From the NCBI RefSeq assembly GCF_000424105.1, contig NZ_AUJG01000007.1:53157-117156 (forward strand): a stretch of DNA of 64,000 bases, read 5' to 3'. Below, piece by piece: positions 44,092-53,326 of this stretch (the stretch's first letter is position 1; every line of letters begins with the position of its first letter). The position numbers were made by a program, and so were the translations under genes. Source of the stretch: Lachnospira multipara ATCC 19207 (GTDB lineage Bacteria > Bacillota > Clostridia > Lachnospirales > Lachnospiraceae). The notes under the pieces are model-generated. The model was not told the origin of the DNA. It searched no databases and saw only the letters and a program-made list of their open reading frames with translations.

Positions 44092-45327
44092 TTAAATTCT
44101 ATGGATAAATAATCCTGAACGAAGCTTTGGCTCAAACCAAGTTGATTTAGGAGGCATTAGTCTACTAGCATCTGCTACTGCAAAAAGCTCCTGAATTGAA
44201 GTTGGATACATTGAAAATGCTAAAACACAATCTTTATGACATCTATCCTCTAATTCCTTTAAACCTCTGATTCCACCAACAAAGTCAATCCTTTTATCTG
44301 TCTTTGGATCTGATATTCCAAGAAGTGGAGTTAAGCAATTGTTTTGTAAAATTGCCACATCAAGTCCATCTACAGGATCTTTTGATAAAATCTCTTCTCT
44401 TGCCTCTAATTCATACCAAGTTTCCTCTATATACATACCAAAACTTGCTTTCTTATTAGGTTTAACTGGCTTAGTTGCCTTTTTCACATTAAAGCCCTTA
44501 TCCTCTAAGGCCTTTATAAACTGTGTAACTGTTAACCCATTCAAGTCCTTAACAACTCTATTATAGTCCATAATCATTAATTCTTCATCTGGGAATAAAA
44601 CTGAAAGGAAGAAATTAAACTCTTCTTCCCCTGTATAGTTTTTAGCCTCAGCTCGACGCTTTAAACCAACCTTAACAGCTGAAGCTGCTCTATGGTGGCC
44701 ATCTGCTATATAGATAGAATCAATTTTTTCAAAAGCCTGTCTAATGCAGGAAATTGATTCAGGATTACTAATCTTAAATACTCTATGCTTAATGCCATCC
44801 TCTGATACAAAAGAGTATAGAGGCTTACTTTCCTTAGCCTTTCTTACCTCTTCATTAATAACAGCATTAGCTCTATATGCTAAAAAGATAGGGCCAGTTT
44901 GAGCTGATAGACTATCTACATGTCTTATTCTATCAGCTTCTTTATCGGCTCTAGTATTCTCGTGTTTCTTAATTATATTATTCTCATAATTATCAATAGA
45001 TGCAGTTGCCACAATACCTGTCTGTGTTCTGTTATCCATTGTTAATTCATATATGTAATAAGCCTTATCACTATCAGTAATTAATGTGCCCTCCTCTAGG
45101 GCCTTTAAAAATAGTTCTCTTGCCTTTAAATATACCTCATCCGCATAAGTATCAACGTCTTCGCCAAATTGAGTTTCTGCCCTATCAATTTTTAAAAAAG
45201 ACATTGGTTCTCTTTCTACTTCCTTTGTTGCCTCTTCCCTGTTATAAACATCATAAGGGAGAGCCGCAAATCTTGATGCCACCTCTGTGTTAGGTCTTAC
45301 ACATTCAAATGGTCTAATTATTGCCAT
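44092..45327 (-). CDS. DUF1015 family protein
   Basis: A 411-residue protein of the DUF1015 family, with the motifs RPFECVRPNTEVASRFAALP, YDVYNREEA, YIADGHHRAASA, FLSVLFPDEELMIMDYNRV and a C-terminal MPPKSTWFEPKLRSGLFIHR. The family often neighbours serA and serC, as it roughly does here with the MATE gene between, so a link to serine metabolism is likely but the reaction is unknown. I start at MAIIRPFECV, with GGAGG 7 bases upstream. Confidence 0.9.
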   Translation of the reverse strand: MAIIRPFECVRPNTEVASRFAALPYDVYNREEATKEVEREPMSFLKIDRAETQFGEDVDTYADEVYLKARELFLKALEEGTLITDSDKAYYIYELTMDNRTQTGIVATASIDNYENNIIKKHENTRADKEADRIRHVDSLSAQTGPIFLAYRANAVINEEVRKAKESKPLYSFVSEDGIKHRVFKISNPESISCIRQAFEKIDSIYIADGHHRAASAVKVGLKRRAEAKNYTGEEEFNFFLSVLFPDEELMIMDYNRVVKDLNGLTVTQFIKALEDKGFNVKKATKPVKPNKKASFGMYIEETWYELEAREEILSKDPVDGLDVAILQNNCLTPLLGISDPKTDKRIDFVGGIRGLKELEDRCHKDCVLAFSMYPTSIQELFAVADASRLMPPKSTWFEPKLRSGLFIHRI

Positions 45328-45430
45328 AAAACTTCCTCCAAATGCAATAGTTTTACTAAACAAATATGTTCTTTACCAGTTCCTCATAGTGGCAAAAAAC
45401 CATTGTTTAAATCATTTTTCCACGTATTAT

Positions 45431-45459
45431 ATTGTATCATTGAAGTTAGTTTATTACAA
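45431..45459 (-). promoter_or_regulatory. Sigma-A promoter of the DUF1015 gene
   Basis: Minus strand: -35 TTGTAA (45454-45459), 17 bases, -10 TACAAT (45431-45436). It gives a leader of about 100 bases with no clear folded element. Confidence 0.55.
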
Positions 45460-45475
45460 TTATTTATAGATATTT

Positions 45476-46816
45476 TTAGGCTATTTTATTAAATCTAAAG
45501 TAAATAAAAAGCACTATACTACAACAAATCCATCCTGCAGGGTAACCCCAGGCAATAGGTATAATTGAGCTTGTTAGTATAGATACGATTTTTAGATAAA
45601 TTTGTCTAAAAAATACAAAACTAAAAATCATAACTATTGAAGGAACTATGGCATTACCAACTCCTCTTAGGGCACCGGCTTGAATCTGGTTTGTGCAAGC
45701 TACAATATCAAAGAGCTCGTTAACTCTAATAAAGAGGGCGGCAAAGGCAATTACCTGTGCTTCCTTATTAAACAAAACTACAATCTTTGGTGCAAAGTAA
45801 ACTAGAGGCAGACAAATAACTGTAGTTATAACAATAGCCATAATCATGGCAATTCTAATACCATCTCTAATTCTCTTTTTCTTACCGGCACCTGCATTTT
45901 GTCCAACAAAGGTTGTGATTGAAAGTCCCATACTCTGCATTGGTAAAATAACAAAGGCATCAATTCTACTATAAACGCCCCAAGCTGCAGCGGCTTCTGC
46001 CCCAAAGTGATTGATATAAGACTGAACGAATACATTTGAAAATGAAACGATGGCTGTTTGAAGTCCTGCTGGAAGTCCCACCTTTACTATCTTTTTAAGA
46101 ATTGGCATATCAATTCTTAATTCCTTTAATCTTAGGCTATAAATATCCTTACTCAAAAGAAGCATGCCTATTACAATTAAAGCTGATAAAAACTGAGAAA
46201 TAATTGTTGCATAGGCCACGCCAGCAACTCCTAATTTAAGCACGATTACAAATAATAAATCTAGAATGATATTAAGGATTGAGCTAAATATTAAAATGTA
46301 TAGCGGTGTCTTAGAATCACCTACAGCCCTTAAAATTCCTGAGGCCATATTATAAAGCATAAGGCCTAAAATACCTAAAAAGTAAGTTCTAAGATAAGTG
46401 TTGGCATCTGCCATTACTGAATCAGGTGTATCCATAAGCTTAAGCATTATTGGAGTAATAAAATATCCAATAATCATAAATGCCACGCCTAAAATAATGG
46501 TTAACATAATAGCTGTATGAACACTTTTTCTTAAGGATTTCTCATCTCTTGCGCCAAAATATTGAGAAACAATTACACCAGCACCTGTTGACATACCCAT
46601 AAAAAATCCTACAAGCATAATTGAAATTGGTGATGTACTTGTTACTGCAGCAAGGGCATCCTTTCCTACATAATTACCAACTACAATACTATCAATCGTA
46701 TTATATAGCTGTTGAAAAATGTTACCTACAAGCAAGGGAATCATAAACAAAATAAGTTGTTTTCCAATATTTCCACTTGTCATATCTTTAACTGTTGATT
46801 TCTTCTCTATTTGCAT
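45476..46816 (-). CDS. MATE family efflux transporter
   Basis: A 446-residue, 12-helix transporter that uses a sodium or proton gradient to export cationic compounds. Typical features are the N-terminal GKQLILFMIPLLVGNIFQQL, followed by YNTIDSIVVGNYVGKDALAA, and the second-half equivalent VGLPAGLQTAIVSFSNVFVQ with AGAGKKKRIRDG. Substrate cannot be told. It has AGGAG 6 bases before the ATG but only a terminator and no clear promoter in front, so it may depend on read-through from serA. Confidence 0.94.
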   Translation of the reverse strand: MQIEKKSTVKDMTSGNIGKQLILFMIPLLVGNIFQQLYNTIDSIVVGNYVGKDALAAVTSTSPISIMLVGFFMGMSTGAGVIVSQYFGARDEKSLRKSVHTAIMLTIILGVAFMIIGYFITPIMLKLMDTPDSVMADANTYLRTYFLGILGLMLYNMASGILRAVGDSKTPLYILIFSSILNIILDLLFVIVLKLGVAGVAYATIISQFLSALIVIGMLLLSKDIYSLRLKELRIDMPILKKIVKVGLPAGLQTAIVSFSNVFVQSYINHFGAEAAAAWGVYSRIDAFVILPMQSMGLSITTFVGQNAGAGKKKRIRDGIRIAMIMAIVITTVICLPLVYFAPKIVVLFNKEAQVIAFAALFIRVNELFDIVACTNQIQAGALRGVGNAIVPSIVMIFSFVFFRQIYLKIVSILTSSIIPIAWGYPAGWICCSIVLFIYFRFNKIA

Positions 46817-46836
46817 AAATTACTCCTAAATAAGCA

Positions 46837-46877
46837 AAAAAATAAACGGGTATTGAAAGTTAACCTCTCAATACCCG
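46837..46877 (-). terminator. Terminator after serA
   Basis: Ten-base perfect arms CGGGTATTGA/TCAATACCCG (46847-46856 with 46868-46877), 11-base loop, followed on the minus strand by TTTATTTTTTT. The downstream MATE gene starts only 21 bases later. Confidence 0.85.
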
Positions 46878-46901
46878 CAAAAAATTATAGCACTATATAA
46901 T

Positions 46902-48065
46902 TTACTTTACAACTCTTACCTTAATAACACCTTCAATAGAAGCAAGTTCTGTAATAATTGAAGTATCTGGCTGCTTATCTAGATCAAGTAATGAATATGC
47001 ATACTCTCCTCTTGAAGCATTAGCCATAGACTCAATGTTTACATTTGCTCCACCCATAGCAGATGTAATCTTAGAAATTACAGCTGGTACGTTCTTATGG
47101 CAAACTGCAACTCTACTTTCAGTAGCACAAACACCTAAATTACAAGCTGGATAATTTACAGAATTCTTAATATTACCATTCTCGATGAAATCTCTAACTT
47201 CATTAACTGCCATAATAGCACAGTTATCTTCAGCTTCTGCTGAAGAAGCACCAAGATGAGGGAAGCAAAGAGCACCCTCCATATTAGCTGTCTTAGGATT
47301 TGGGAAATCTGTAACGTAGCACTTAACTCTACCAGATTTTAAATAATCTCCAATAACATCCTCATCAACTAATACATCTCTTGCACAGTTAATAATTACT
47401 GTTCCATCCTGCATTAATTCAAAGGCTTCCTTACCAATCATGCCCTTTGTTGAATCAAGTGCTGGTACATGTACTGTAATATAATTACATTCCTTATAAA
47501 TCTCATTAACATCAATAACATGCTTTACTTCTCTTGAAAGATTTAGAGCTGCTGCTACTGAAAGATATGGATCATAACCATAAACCTCCATGCCAAGACT
47601 AATAGCTGCATTAGCAACTAACTGTCCAATAGCACCAAGACCAATTACGCCAAGCTTCTTGCCTGCAATTTCTCTACCAGCAAAAGCCTTCTTAGCTTTT
47701 TCTGTTGACTTAGCAATATCAGCATCATCCTTATTATCTTCTACCCACTTATTACCGCCAATTAAATCACGAGAAGCAAGTAACATTGTAGCAAGAACCT
47801 GCTCCTTAACAGCATTAGCATTAGCACCTGGTGTATTAAATACTACAACACCAGCCTCTGCACAACTTTCAAGAGGGATGTTATTAACACCAGCACCAGC
47901 TCTTGCAATTGCTACTAAATTATTAGAAAGCTCTAAATCATGCATCTTTGCAGATCTTACTAAAACAACATTTGCATCTTCATATGAACTTTCTGTATTA
48001 TAATCTGCTGTGAATAGGTCTAAACCACAGCTAGCTATATTATTTAAACAATGTACGTTAACCAT
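46902..48065 (-). CDS. serA: D-3-phosphoglycerate dehydrogenase
   Basis: First step of serine synthesis: 3-phosphoglycerate to 3-phosphohydroxypyruvate with NAD. The 387 residues hold a substrate domain (ARAGAGVNNIPLE), NAD Rossmann motif LGVIGLGAIGQLVANAA, the catalytic Arg/Glu region (NCARDVLVDEDVI) and the active-site His in LCFPHLGASSAEAE. A C-terminal ACT domain (about 315-387) suggests feedback control by serine. I start at MVNVHCLNN, with GGGAGA 5 bases before the ATG. The start lies about 26 bases from a hairpin-rich repeat element. Confidence 0.95.
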   Translation of the reverse strand: MVNVHCLNNIASCGLDLFTADYNTESSYEDANVVLVRSAKMHDLELSNNLVAIARAGAGVNNIPLESCAEAGVVVFNTPGANANAVKEQVLATMLLASRDLIGGNKWVEDNKDDADIAKSTEKAKKAFAGREIAGKKLGVIGLGAIGQLVANAAISLGMEVYGYDPYLSVAAALNLSREVKHVIDVNEIYKECNYITVHVPALDSTKGMIGKEAFELMQDGTVIINCARDVLVDEDVIGDYLKSGRVKCYVTDFPNPKTANMEGALCFPHLGASSAEAEDNCAIMAVNEVRDFIENGNIKNSVNYPACNLGVCATESRVAVCHKNVPAVISKITSAMGGANVNIESMANASRGEYAYSLLDLDKQPDTSIITELASIEGVIKVRVVK

Positions 48066-48090
48066 TTTAATCTCCCTTTTTCCAAATTCA

Positions 48091-48289
48091 GTCAAGACTC
48101 ACTCGTAAGTTTAAGCGTTCTTCTAGTAAAAGCGGACATTCGGAATCCGCTTCGCTACTTCCTCACGAACGCAGTGGCACTTTGTGCCACCTGTCAGAAG
48201 GGGCTTTAACCCCTTCTGACACTAGTAAGCTTTATACCCCCGCTTAAAGCTTCCGCTTTTAAAGCGGGGCATTGCTTACACTGCGTTCA
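48091..48289. repeat. GC-rich multi-hairpin intergenic element C
   Basis: About 200 bases of nested inverted repeats: GAACGCAGTG with its complement CACTGCGTTC at the end, enclosing GGCAC/GTGCC, GTCAGAAGGGG/CCCCTTCTGAC and a CCCCGCTT/AAGCGGGG stem; before it, GCGTTC/GAACGC encloses AAGCGGA/TCCGCTT. One border reads GTCAAGACTC, as in elements A and B, and points to the serA start. It is much richer in G+C than the genes, and it overlaps the last codons of serC. Confidence 0.75.
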
Positions 48290-49353
48290 AATTCTCTCAT
48301 GAATTCTACTAACTTTTCTACACCTTCAATTGGCATAGCATTGTAAATAGAAGCTCTCATACCGCCTACTGTTCTGTGTCCCTTTAAGTTAACAAAACCA
48401 GCTTCAGCTGCTTCCTTAATGAATTTAGCATTAAGCTCTTCGCTATCTGTTACAAATGGTACATTCATAAGAGATCTATCTTCCTTACGAACAGTTCCCT
48501 TAAACATCTTAGATTCATCAAGGAAATCGTAAAGAATCTTAGCCTTCTTCTCGTTATGTTCCTTCATAGCGCTAAGGCCACCCATTTTCTTAATCCACTT
48601 AAATACCTTACCGCAAATATAAATATTATAACAAGGAGGTGTATTATAAAGTGAATCATTATCACTTTGAGTCTTCCACTTAAGCATTGTTGGAGTACCT
48701 GTCAATACATCGTCTGTGATTAAATCTTCTCTAATAATTGCAATAACTACACCAGCAGGTCCAATATTCTTTTGAACACCACCGTATACTACTCCATACT
48801 TAGTTACATCCATAGGTTCAGATAAGAAGCATGAAGATACATCAGATACAAGTAACTTACCCTTTGTATTAGGAAGAGTCTTATACTTTGTTCCGTAAAT
48901 TGTATTATTTTCACAAATGTATACATAATCCATATCATCTGTAATAGGTAAATCTGAGCAATCAGGAATATATGAGAAAGTCTTATCAGCAGAAGATGCT
49001 AATTCGACAGCCTCACCATAAATCTTAGCTTCAGCAAAGGCCTTCTTAGCCCACTGGCCTGTAATAATATAACCAGCCTTCTTATTCTTCATAAGGTTCA
49101 TTGGTACTTCAGCAAAGAACTGTGATGCACCACCCTGAAGGAATAATACCTTGTAGTTATCAGGAATGTTTAATAGATCTCTTAAATCCTTCTCAGCCTC
49201 TTTAATAATTGCATCATAAACCTTAGATCTATGACTCATTTCCATTACGGACTGACCAGAACCCTTATAATCTAACATTTCGTCTGCTGCTTCTTTTAAT
49301 ACTTCCTCAGGTAAAACAGCTGGACCTGCACTAAAGTTATAAACTCTTGCCAC
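48259..49353 (-). CDS. serC: Phosphoserine aminotransferase
   Basis: Second step of serine synthesis and also part of one vitamin B6 route; PLP-dependent. The 364 residues match the family. Visible: RVYNFSAGPAVLPEEVL, the phosphate-binding LFLQGGASQFFAEVPMN, PLP lysine in VYGGVQKNIGPAGV, and the C-terminal KGHRTVGGMRASIYNAMP. I choose the GTG start VARVYNFSAGP, with GGAGG 9 bases upstream, because the longer frame runs back through a structured leader. The last seven residues (SVSNAPL) are encoded inside hairpin element C, so the insertion seems to have replaced the original end. Confidence 0.95.
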   Translation of the reverse strand: MARVYNFSAGPAVLPEEVLKEAADEMLDYKGSGQSVMEMSHRSKVYDAIIKEAEKDLRDLLNIPDNYKVLFLQGGASQFFAEVPMNLMKNKKAGYIITGQWAKKAFAEAKIYGEAVELASSADKTFSYIPDCSDLPITDDMDYVYICENNTIYGTKYKTLPNTKGKLLVSDVSSCFLSEPMDVTKYGVVYGGVQKNIGPAGVVIAIIREDLITDDVLTGTPTMLKWKTQSDNDSLYNTPPCYNIYICGKVFKWIKKMGGLSAMKEHNEKKAKILYDFLDESKMFKGTVRKEDRSLMNVPFVTDSEELNAKFIKEAAEAGFVNLKGHRTVGGMRASIYNAMPIEGVEKLVEFMREFERSVSNAPL

Positions 49354-49380
49354 TTTTCTCTTCCTCCTAGATTTTAAATT

Positions 49381-49474
49381 GCAAAGCCCCTTAAGTAGCC
49401 ATATTCTCTTGTCTGCGGTTAGAGATTTGGGGCTTCCCAGCTTGTCTGACATCAGCCAAAAGATATCAGACAAG
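49381..49474 (-). promoter_or_regulatory. Structured 5' leader of serC, candidate cis-regulatory RNA
   Basis: The predicted transcript begins at a 13-pair hairpin (49462-49474 with 49441-49453, one G-U, 8-base loop UUUUGGCU). A second stem of AAGCCCC/GGGGCTT (49429-49435 with 49384-49390) encloses an internal UCUCU/AGAGA hairpin with loop AACCGCAGACA. The GGAGG follows the second stem. There is no T-box GGTGG motif, no T-run, and no riboswitch class I recognise. Confidence 0.6.
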
Positions 49475-49478
49475 TAGA

Positions 49479-49507
49479 ATTTTAGTTTATAGTTCTAGTT
49501 TTGTCAA
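49479..49507 (-). promoter_or_regulatory. Strong sigma-A promoter of serC
   Basis: Minus strand: perfect -35 TTGACA (49502-49507), 17-base spacer, -10 TAAAAT (49479-49484). The expected start falls at about 49472, at the foot of the first leader hairpin. Confidence 0.78.
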
Positions 49508-49610
49508 CTAATTAACAAAGCTAATAGCTATAAACATTTTCTATCTAATAAATGCTAATGGCATTAATTAGTGACTTTTTAGCCTCTAAATTTAGAAGCT
49601 GTTATTTATT

Positions 49611-51317
49611 TTACTTAGAAGCCTTCTTTGCTTCTGCTTCCTTTTTATTAAGATCTTCTCTATCAAATGCATCAGAAATAGCTGCCCCTGGAGAAACCAT
49701 TGGGAATACCTTATCATCCTTTTGGATTACACATTCAATAACGCAAGGTATATTAAGCTTAATTGCCTCCTCTAGAGCCTTATTAAACTCTTCAATAGTT
49801 GTTACTCTTACAGCATGAGCACCCATACCTTCTGAAACCTTAACAAAATCCACCTGGTCTTCTAAAACTGTTGCAGAATATCTCTTGCCATAAAAGAGAT
49901 CCTGCCACTGTCTTACCATACCAAGTACATGATTGTTAAAGATAATCTCAATAACTGGAATATTATAACGAGTTGCTGTTGCTATTTCATTCATATTCAT
50001 TCTAAAGCAACCATCACCTGCAATATTAATTACAACCTTATCCTTTACACCCACTTTAGCACCAATTGCTGCACCTAGGCCATAACCCATTGTTCCAAGG
50101 CCACCAGATGTAAGAAGTGTACGTGGATTAGTAAACTTATAATGCTGGGCTGCCCACATCTGGTGCTGTCCAACATCAGTTGCAATAATAGCCTCACCCT
50201 TAGTGATTCTATCGATATTTTCCATAATATTAGGACCATTTAGCGAATCCTTATTGAACTTCATTGGGAACTTCTTTTGATATTCCTCAATATGCTTAAT
50301 CCACTCTGTGTGATCTTGCTTTGTAAGCTTAGCATTTAGGCGAGTAAGGACTTCCTTAGCATCGCCAATAATTGAGGCATCTGTATGAATATTCTTATTA
50401 ATTTCAGCTGGATCTACATCAATATGTAAAATCTTAGCATGACGTGCAAACTTCTTAGCATTACCTGTTACTCTATCTGAGAATCTTGCACCAATGGCAA
50501 TAAGAAGATCACATTCAGACACACCAAAGTTAGAAGTTTTAGTACCATGCATACCAATCATACCTGTATACTTCTTATCGTGTCCTGAAAATGCACCTTT
50601 ACCCATTAAGGAATCACAAACCGGTGCGTCTACCAAATCTGCAAATTCTCTTAATTCCTTAGAGGCATCAGATAAAATCACACCGCCTCCTACATAAAGG
50701 AAAGGCTTTTTAGAAAGCTTAATCATTGCTACTGCCTTATCTATATCCTCATCAGTTAAGTCAATAACCTTTCTTTTTGGAGCTTCAATTTCCATCTTCT
50801 TAAATTCTGCTAAATTAGCTGTTACATCTTTTGTTACATCTACTAAAACAGGGCCTGGTCGTCCCTCTTTAGCTATTCTAAACGCTTCTCTAATTGTGGA
50901 AGCTAGCTTGTTAACATCTTTAACAATATAGCTGTGCTTTGTAATAGGCATAGCAACACCAGCTATATCAACCTCTTGGAAGGAATCCTTACCAAGTAAA
51001 GGTACAGTAACATTACAAGTAATTGCCACTACAGGAATTGAATCCATATAAGCTGTAGCAATACCAGTTACTAGATTAGTTGCGCCAGGACCTGAAGTAG
51101 CAAAACAAACACCTACTTTACCTGTTGCTCTTGCATAACCATCTGCAGCATGAGCAGCCCCCTGCTCATGACTTGTAAGTACATGAGTAATTTCATCAGA
51201 ATGCTTATAAAGAGCGTCATATACATTAAGGATAGCTCCACCTGGATATCCAAAAACAGTATCAACACCCTGTTCTTTCAAACATTCAACGATGATTTCT
51301 GAACCATTAATTTTCAT
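49611..51317 (-). CDS. ilvB: Acetolactate synthase large subunit
   Basis: ThDP-dependent condensation of pyruvate to acetolactate (or acetohydroxybutyrate), first common step to valine, leucine and isoleucine. The 568 residues contain the catalytic Glu51 in LTSHEQGAAHAADGYARATG, the FAD-domain motif GMHGTKTSNFGVSECDLLIA and the ThDP-binding GDGCFRMNMNEIATA. The small regulatory subunit IlvN is not beside it. It follows ilvD by 311 bases that hold a hairpin and element A. A GGAG lies before the ATG. Probably transcribed from the leuB promoter together with ilvD. Confidence 0.95.
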   Translation of the reverse strand: MKINGSEIIVECLKEQGVDTVFGYPGGAILNVYDALYKHSDEITHVLTSHEQGAAHAADGYARATGKVGVCFATSGPGATNLVTGIATAYMDSIPVVAITCNVTVPLLGKDSFQEVDIAGVAMPITKHSYIVKDVNKLASTIREAFRIAKEGRPGPVLVDVTKDVTANLAEFKKMEIEAPKRKVIDLTDEDIDKAVAMIKLSKKPFLYVGGGVILSDASKELREFADLVDAPVCDSLMGKGAFSGHDKKYTGMIGMHGTKTSNFGVSECDLLIAIGARFSDRVTGNAKKFARHAKILHIDVDPAEINKNIHTDASIIGDAKEVLTRLNAKLTKQDHTEWIKHIEEYQKKFPMKFNKDSLNGPNIMENIDRITKGEAIIATDVGQHQMWAAQHYKFTNPRTLLTSGGLGTMGYGLGAAIGAKVGVKDKVVINIAGDGCFRMNMNEIATATRYNIPVIEIIFNNHVLGMVRQWQDLFYGKRYSATVLEDQVDFVKVSEGMGAHAVRVTTIEEFNKALEEAIKLNIPCVIECVIQKDDKVFPMVSPGAAISDAFDREDLNKKEAEAKKASK

Positions 51318-51396
51318 AAACCTTCTCTCCTATTTCGACCCTATAGTTTTTAAAGTAAATGTGTAACTATTAGGAAAATATACTTAAAACCCTATT

Positions 51397-51520
51397 GTCA
51401 AGACTCGCTCGCGAGTCTTGCGCGCCGGATTCGGGTCTGCTACAGCAGACAAATTCCTATCCGAATCCGTGCGCATCCTCGCGGAGCGTTTAACTCAGTC
51501 GGAGCTTGTACTCCGACTGA
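51397..51520. repeat. GC-rich modular hairpin element A
   Basis: A 124-base element in the ilvD-ilvB gap. Three stems: CAAGACTCGC/GCGAGTCTTG (51399-51420), a long GCGC-CGGATTCGG/CCGAATCCG-TGCGC arm with an inner CTGC-TACA-GCAG hairpin, and CAGTCGGAG/CTCCGACTG at the far end. Nearly identical to element B apart from an extra module there. The border facing ilvB reads TTGACA on the minus strand. The remaining gap (51318-51396) contains no clear promoter. Confidence 0.85.
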
Positions 51521-51541
51521 ATTATATGCGATTATACCTAG

Positions 51542-51606
51542 GTATTAAGTTATAAGTCTTAAGCTGTGGCCATAATACAGCTTAAGACTTAGTTTAATAC
51601 TTTTTT
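51542..51606 (+). terminator. Strong hairpin with T-run on the plus strand, ilvD-ilvB gap
   Basis: A 14-base perfect core (51554-51567 with 51577-51590; AAGTCTTAAGCTGT) extended by GTATTAA/TTAATAC, then six T on the plus strand at 51601-51606. On the minus strand, where the genes are, no T-run follows, so there it may act only as a stable stem or barrier to decay. Confidence 0.6.
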
Positions 51607-51628
51607 ATATATAAATAAAGTCTAAATA

Positions 51629-53305
51629 TTAGTTTACACCCTTAGGAACTTCTAGAATTGCACCTCTGTTACCTGATGTAACCATAGAAGCATATCTCTT
51701 TAAGTAACCTGTTGTAACCTTTGGTTCTCTTGGAGTCCAAGCCTTCTTTCTCTTTTCTAATTCTTCATCAGAAACCTTTAGATTAAGGCTTAACTTAGGT
51801 ATATCAATTGAAATAATATCTCCTTCTTCTACTAAAGCAATAGGTCCGCCAACAGCAGCTTCTGGAGAAACATGTCCAATAGATGCACCACGGCTTGCGC
51901 CTGAGAATCTACCATCAGTAATTAAAGCTACTGATGAGCCAAGTCCCATACCAGCAATAGCTGATGTAGGATTAAGCATTTCTCTCATACCAGGGCCACC
52001 CTTTGGTCCTTCATATCTAATAACAACAACGTCGCCAGGATTAATCTTTCCACCCTTAATAGCAACAATTGCATCATCTTCACAATCAAATACTCTTGCT
52101 GGTCCTTCATGTACAAGCATTTCATCAACAACAGCTGAACGCTTAACAACTGAACCGTCTGGAGCTAAGTTACCTGAAAGTACTGCAAGTCCACCTGTCT
52201 TAGAATATGGATTTGAAACTGGTCTAATAACTTCTGGATCTAAGTTTTTAGCATCCTTTATATTCTCACCAACAGTCTTACCTGTAACAGTCATACAATC
52301 TCTATTAATAAGTCCTAAGCTATCAAGCTCCTTCATTACTGCATAAACACCACCAGCTTCGTTTAAGTCTTCCATATAAGTTGGACCTGCTGGTGCAAGG
52401 TGACAAAGGTTTGGAGTCTTTTCTGAAATTGGATTTGCAAATTTAATATCAAAATCAAAGCCTACTTCGTGAGCAATAGCTGGAAGGTGAAGCATTGAAT
52501 TTGTTGAACAACCAAGGGCCATATCAACAGTTAAGGCATTCATAATAGCATCCTTTGTCATGATATCTCTTGGACGAATATTCTTTCTATACATTTCCAT
52601 AACAGCCATACCTGCATGCTTAGCAAGCTTAATTCTTTCTGAGTAAACAGCAGGAATTGTTCCATTTCCTCTAAGACCCATACCAAGAACCTCTGTTAAG
52701 CAGTTCATAGAGTTAGCTGTATACATACCAGAACATGAGCCACAAGTAGGACATGCCTTATGCTCATATTCCTTTACATCCTCTTCTGTCATCTTACCTG
52801 CTGCGCAAGCACCAACTGCCTCAAACATAGAAGAAAGACTGGTCTTGTGACCCTTAACTCTACCAGCAAGCATTGGTCCGCCTGAAACAAATACAGTAGG
52901 TACATTTACTCTAGCTGCTGCCATAAGAAGACCAGGTACGTTCTTATCACAATTAGGTACCATAACTAGGGCATCAAACTGATGAGCAATTGCAAGAGAT
53001 TCTGTTGAATCTGCAATTAAATCTCTAGTTACTAGAGAATACTTCATACCGATGTGACCCATAGCAATACCATCACATACAGCAATAGCTGGAATAACAA
53101 CTGGAACACCGCCAGCTTCTGCTACACCCATCTTTACAGCATTTACGATTTTATCTAGGTTCATATGACCTGGAACAATTTCATTATATGAGCTAACGAC
53201 ACCAACTAATGGCTTTTCCATTTCTTCCTCAGTAAAACCCAAGGCATTAAAAAGGGAACGATGTGGTGCCTGTTGCATACCTTTTTTTACGTTATCACTC
53301 TTCAT
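51629..53305 (-). CDS. ilvD: Dihydroxy-acid dehydratase
   Basis: Iron-sulfur enzyme that dehydrates 2,3-dihydroxy acids to 2-keto acids in branched-chain amino-acid synthesis. The 558 residues are full length. Cluster and metal cysteines are seen in [18 protein letters not shown] and [20 protein letters not shown]; other hallmarks are [16 protein letters not shown] and [20 protein letters not shown]. It starts 21 bases after leuB and is followed by hairpin and element A before ilvB. Confidence 0.96.
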   Translation of the reverse strand: MKSDNVKKGMQQAPHRSLFNALGFTEEEMEKPLVGVVSSYNEIVPGHMNLDKIVNAVKMGVAEAGGVPVVIPAIAVCDGIAMGHIGMKYSLVTRDLIADSTESLAIAHQFDALVMVPNCDKNVPGLLMAAARVNVPTVFVSGGPMLAGRVKGHKTSLSSMFEAVGACAAGKMTEEDVKEYEHKACPTCGSCSGMYTANSMNCLTEVLGMGLRGNGTIPAVYSERIKLAKHAGMAVMEMYRKNIRPRDIMTKDAIMNALTVDMALGCSTNSMLHLPAIAHEVGFDFDIKFANPISEKTPNLCHLAPAGPTYMEDLNEAGGVYAVMKELDSLGLINRDCMTVTGKTVGENIKDAKNLDPEVIRPVSNPYSKTGGLAVLSGNLAPDGSVVKRSAVVDEMLVHEGPARVFDCEDDAIVAIKGGKINPGDVVVIRYEGPKGGPGMREMLNPTSAIAGMGLGSSVALITDGRFSGASRGASIGHVSPEAAVGGPIALVEEGDIISIDIPKLSLNLKVSDEELEKRKKAWTPREPKVTTGYLKRYASMVTSGNRGAILEVPKGVN

Positions 53306-53326
53306 AATCCTACTTCCTTCCTTTAA

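Noticed and set aside
47590..48003. 137-codon plus-strand open frame
   Set aside because: It lies entirely antisense to serA, with low-complexity Ala/Leu composition typical of a shadow frame.
49354..49473. Longer serC reading frame with about 40 extra N-terminal residues
   Set aside because: It runs through the promoter-proximal structured leader, has no homology to SerC and bypasses the well-placed GGAGG before the GTG.
49381..49474. T-box leader for serC
   Set aside because: The GGTGG-type antiterminator bulge and a terminator with T-run are missing, and the leader is too short.
51318..51396. Promoter for ilvB formed by the TTGACA at the border of element A
   Set aside because: The only -10-like sequence (TATATT) is 13 bases away, too short for a sigma-A promoter.
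51397..51520. CRISPR repeats or tRNA-like genes in the GC-rich elements
   Set aside because: There is no regular repeat-spacer pattern, and the stems do not form a tRNA cloverleaf with a CCA-proximal acceptor and T-loop.
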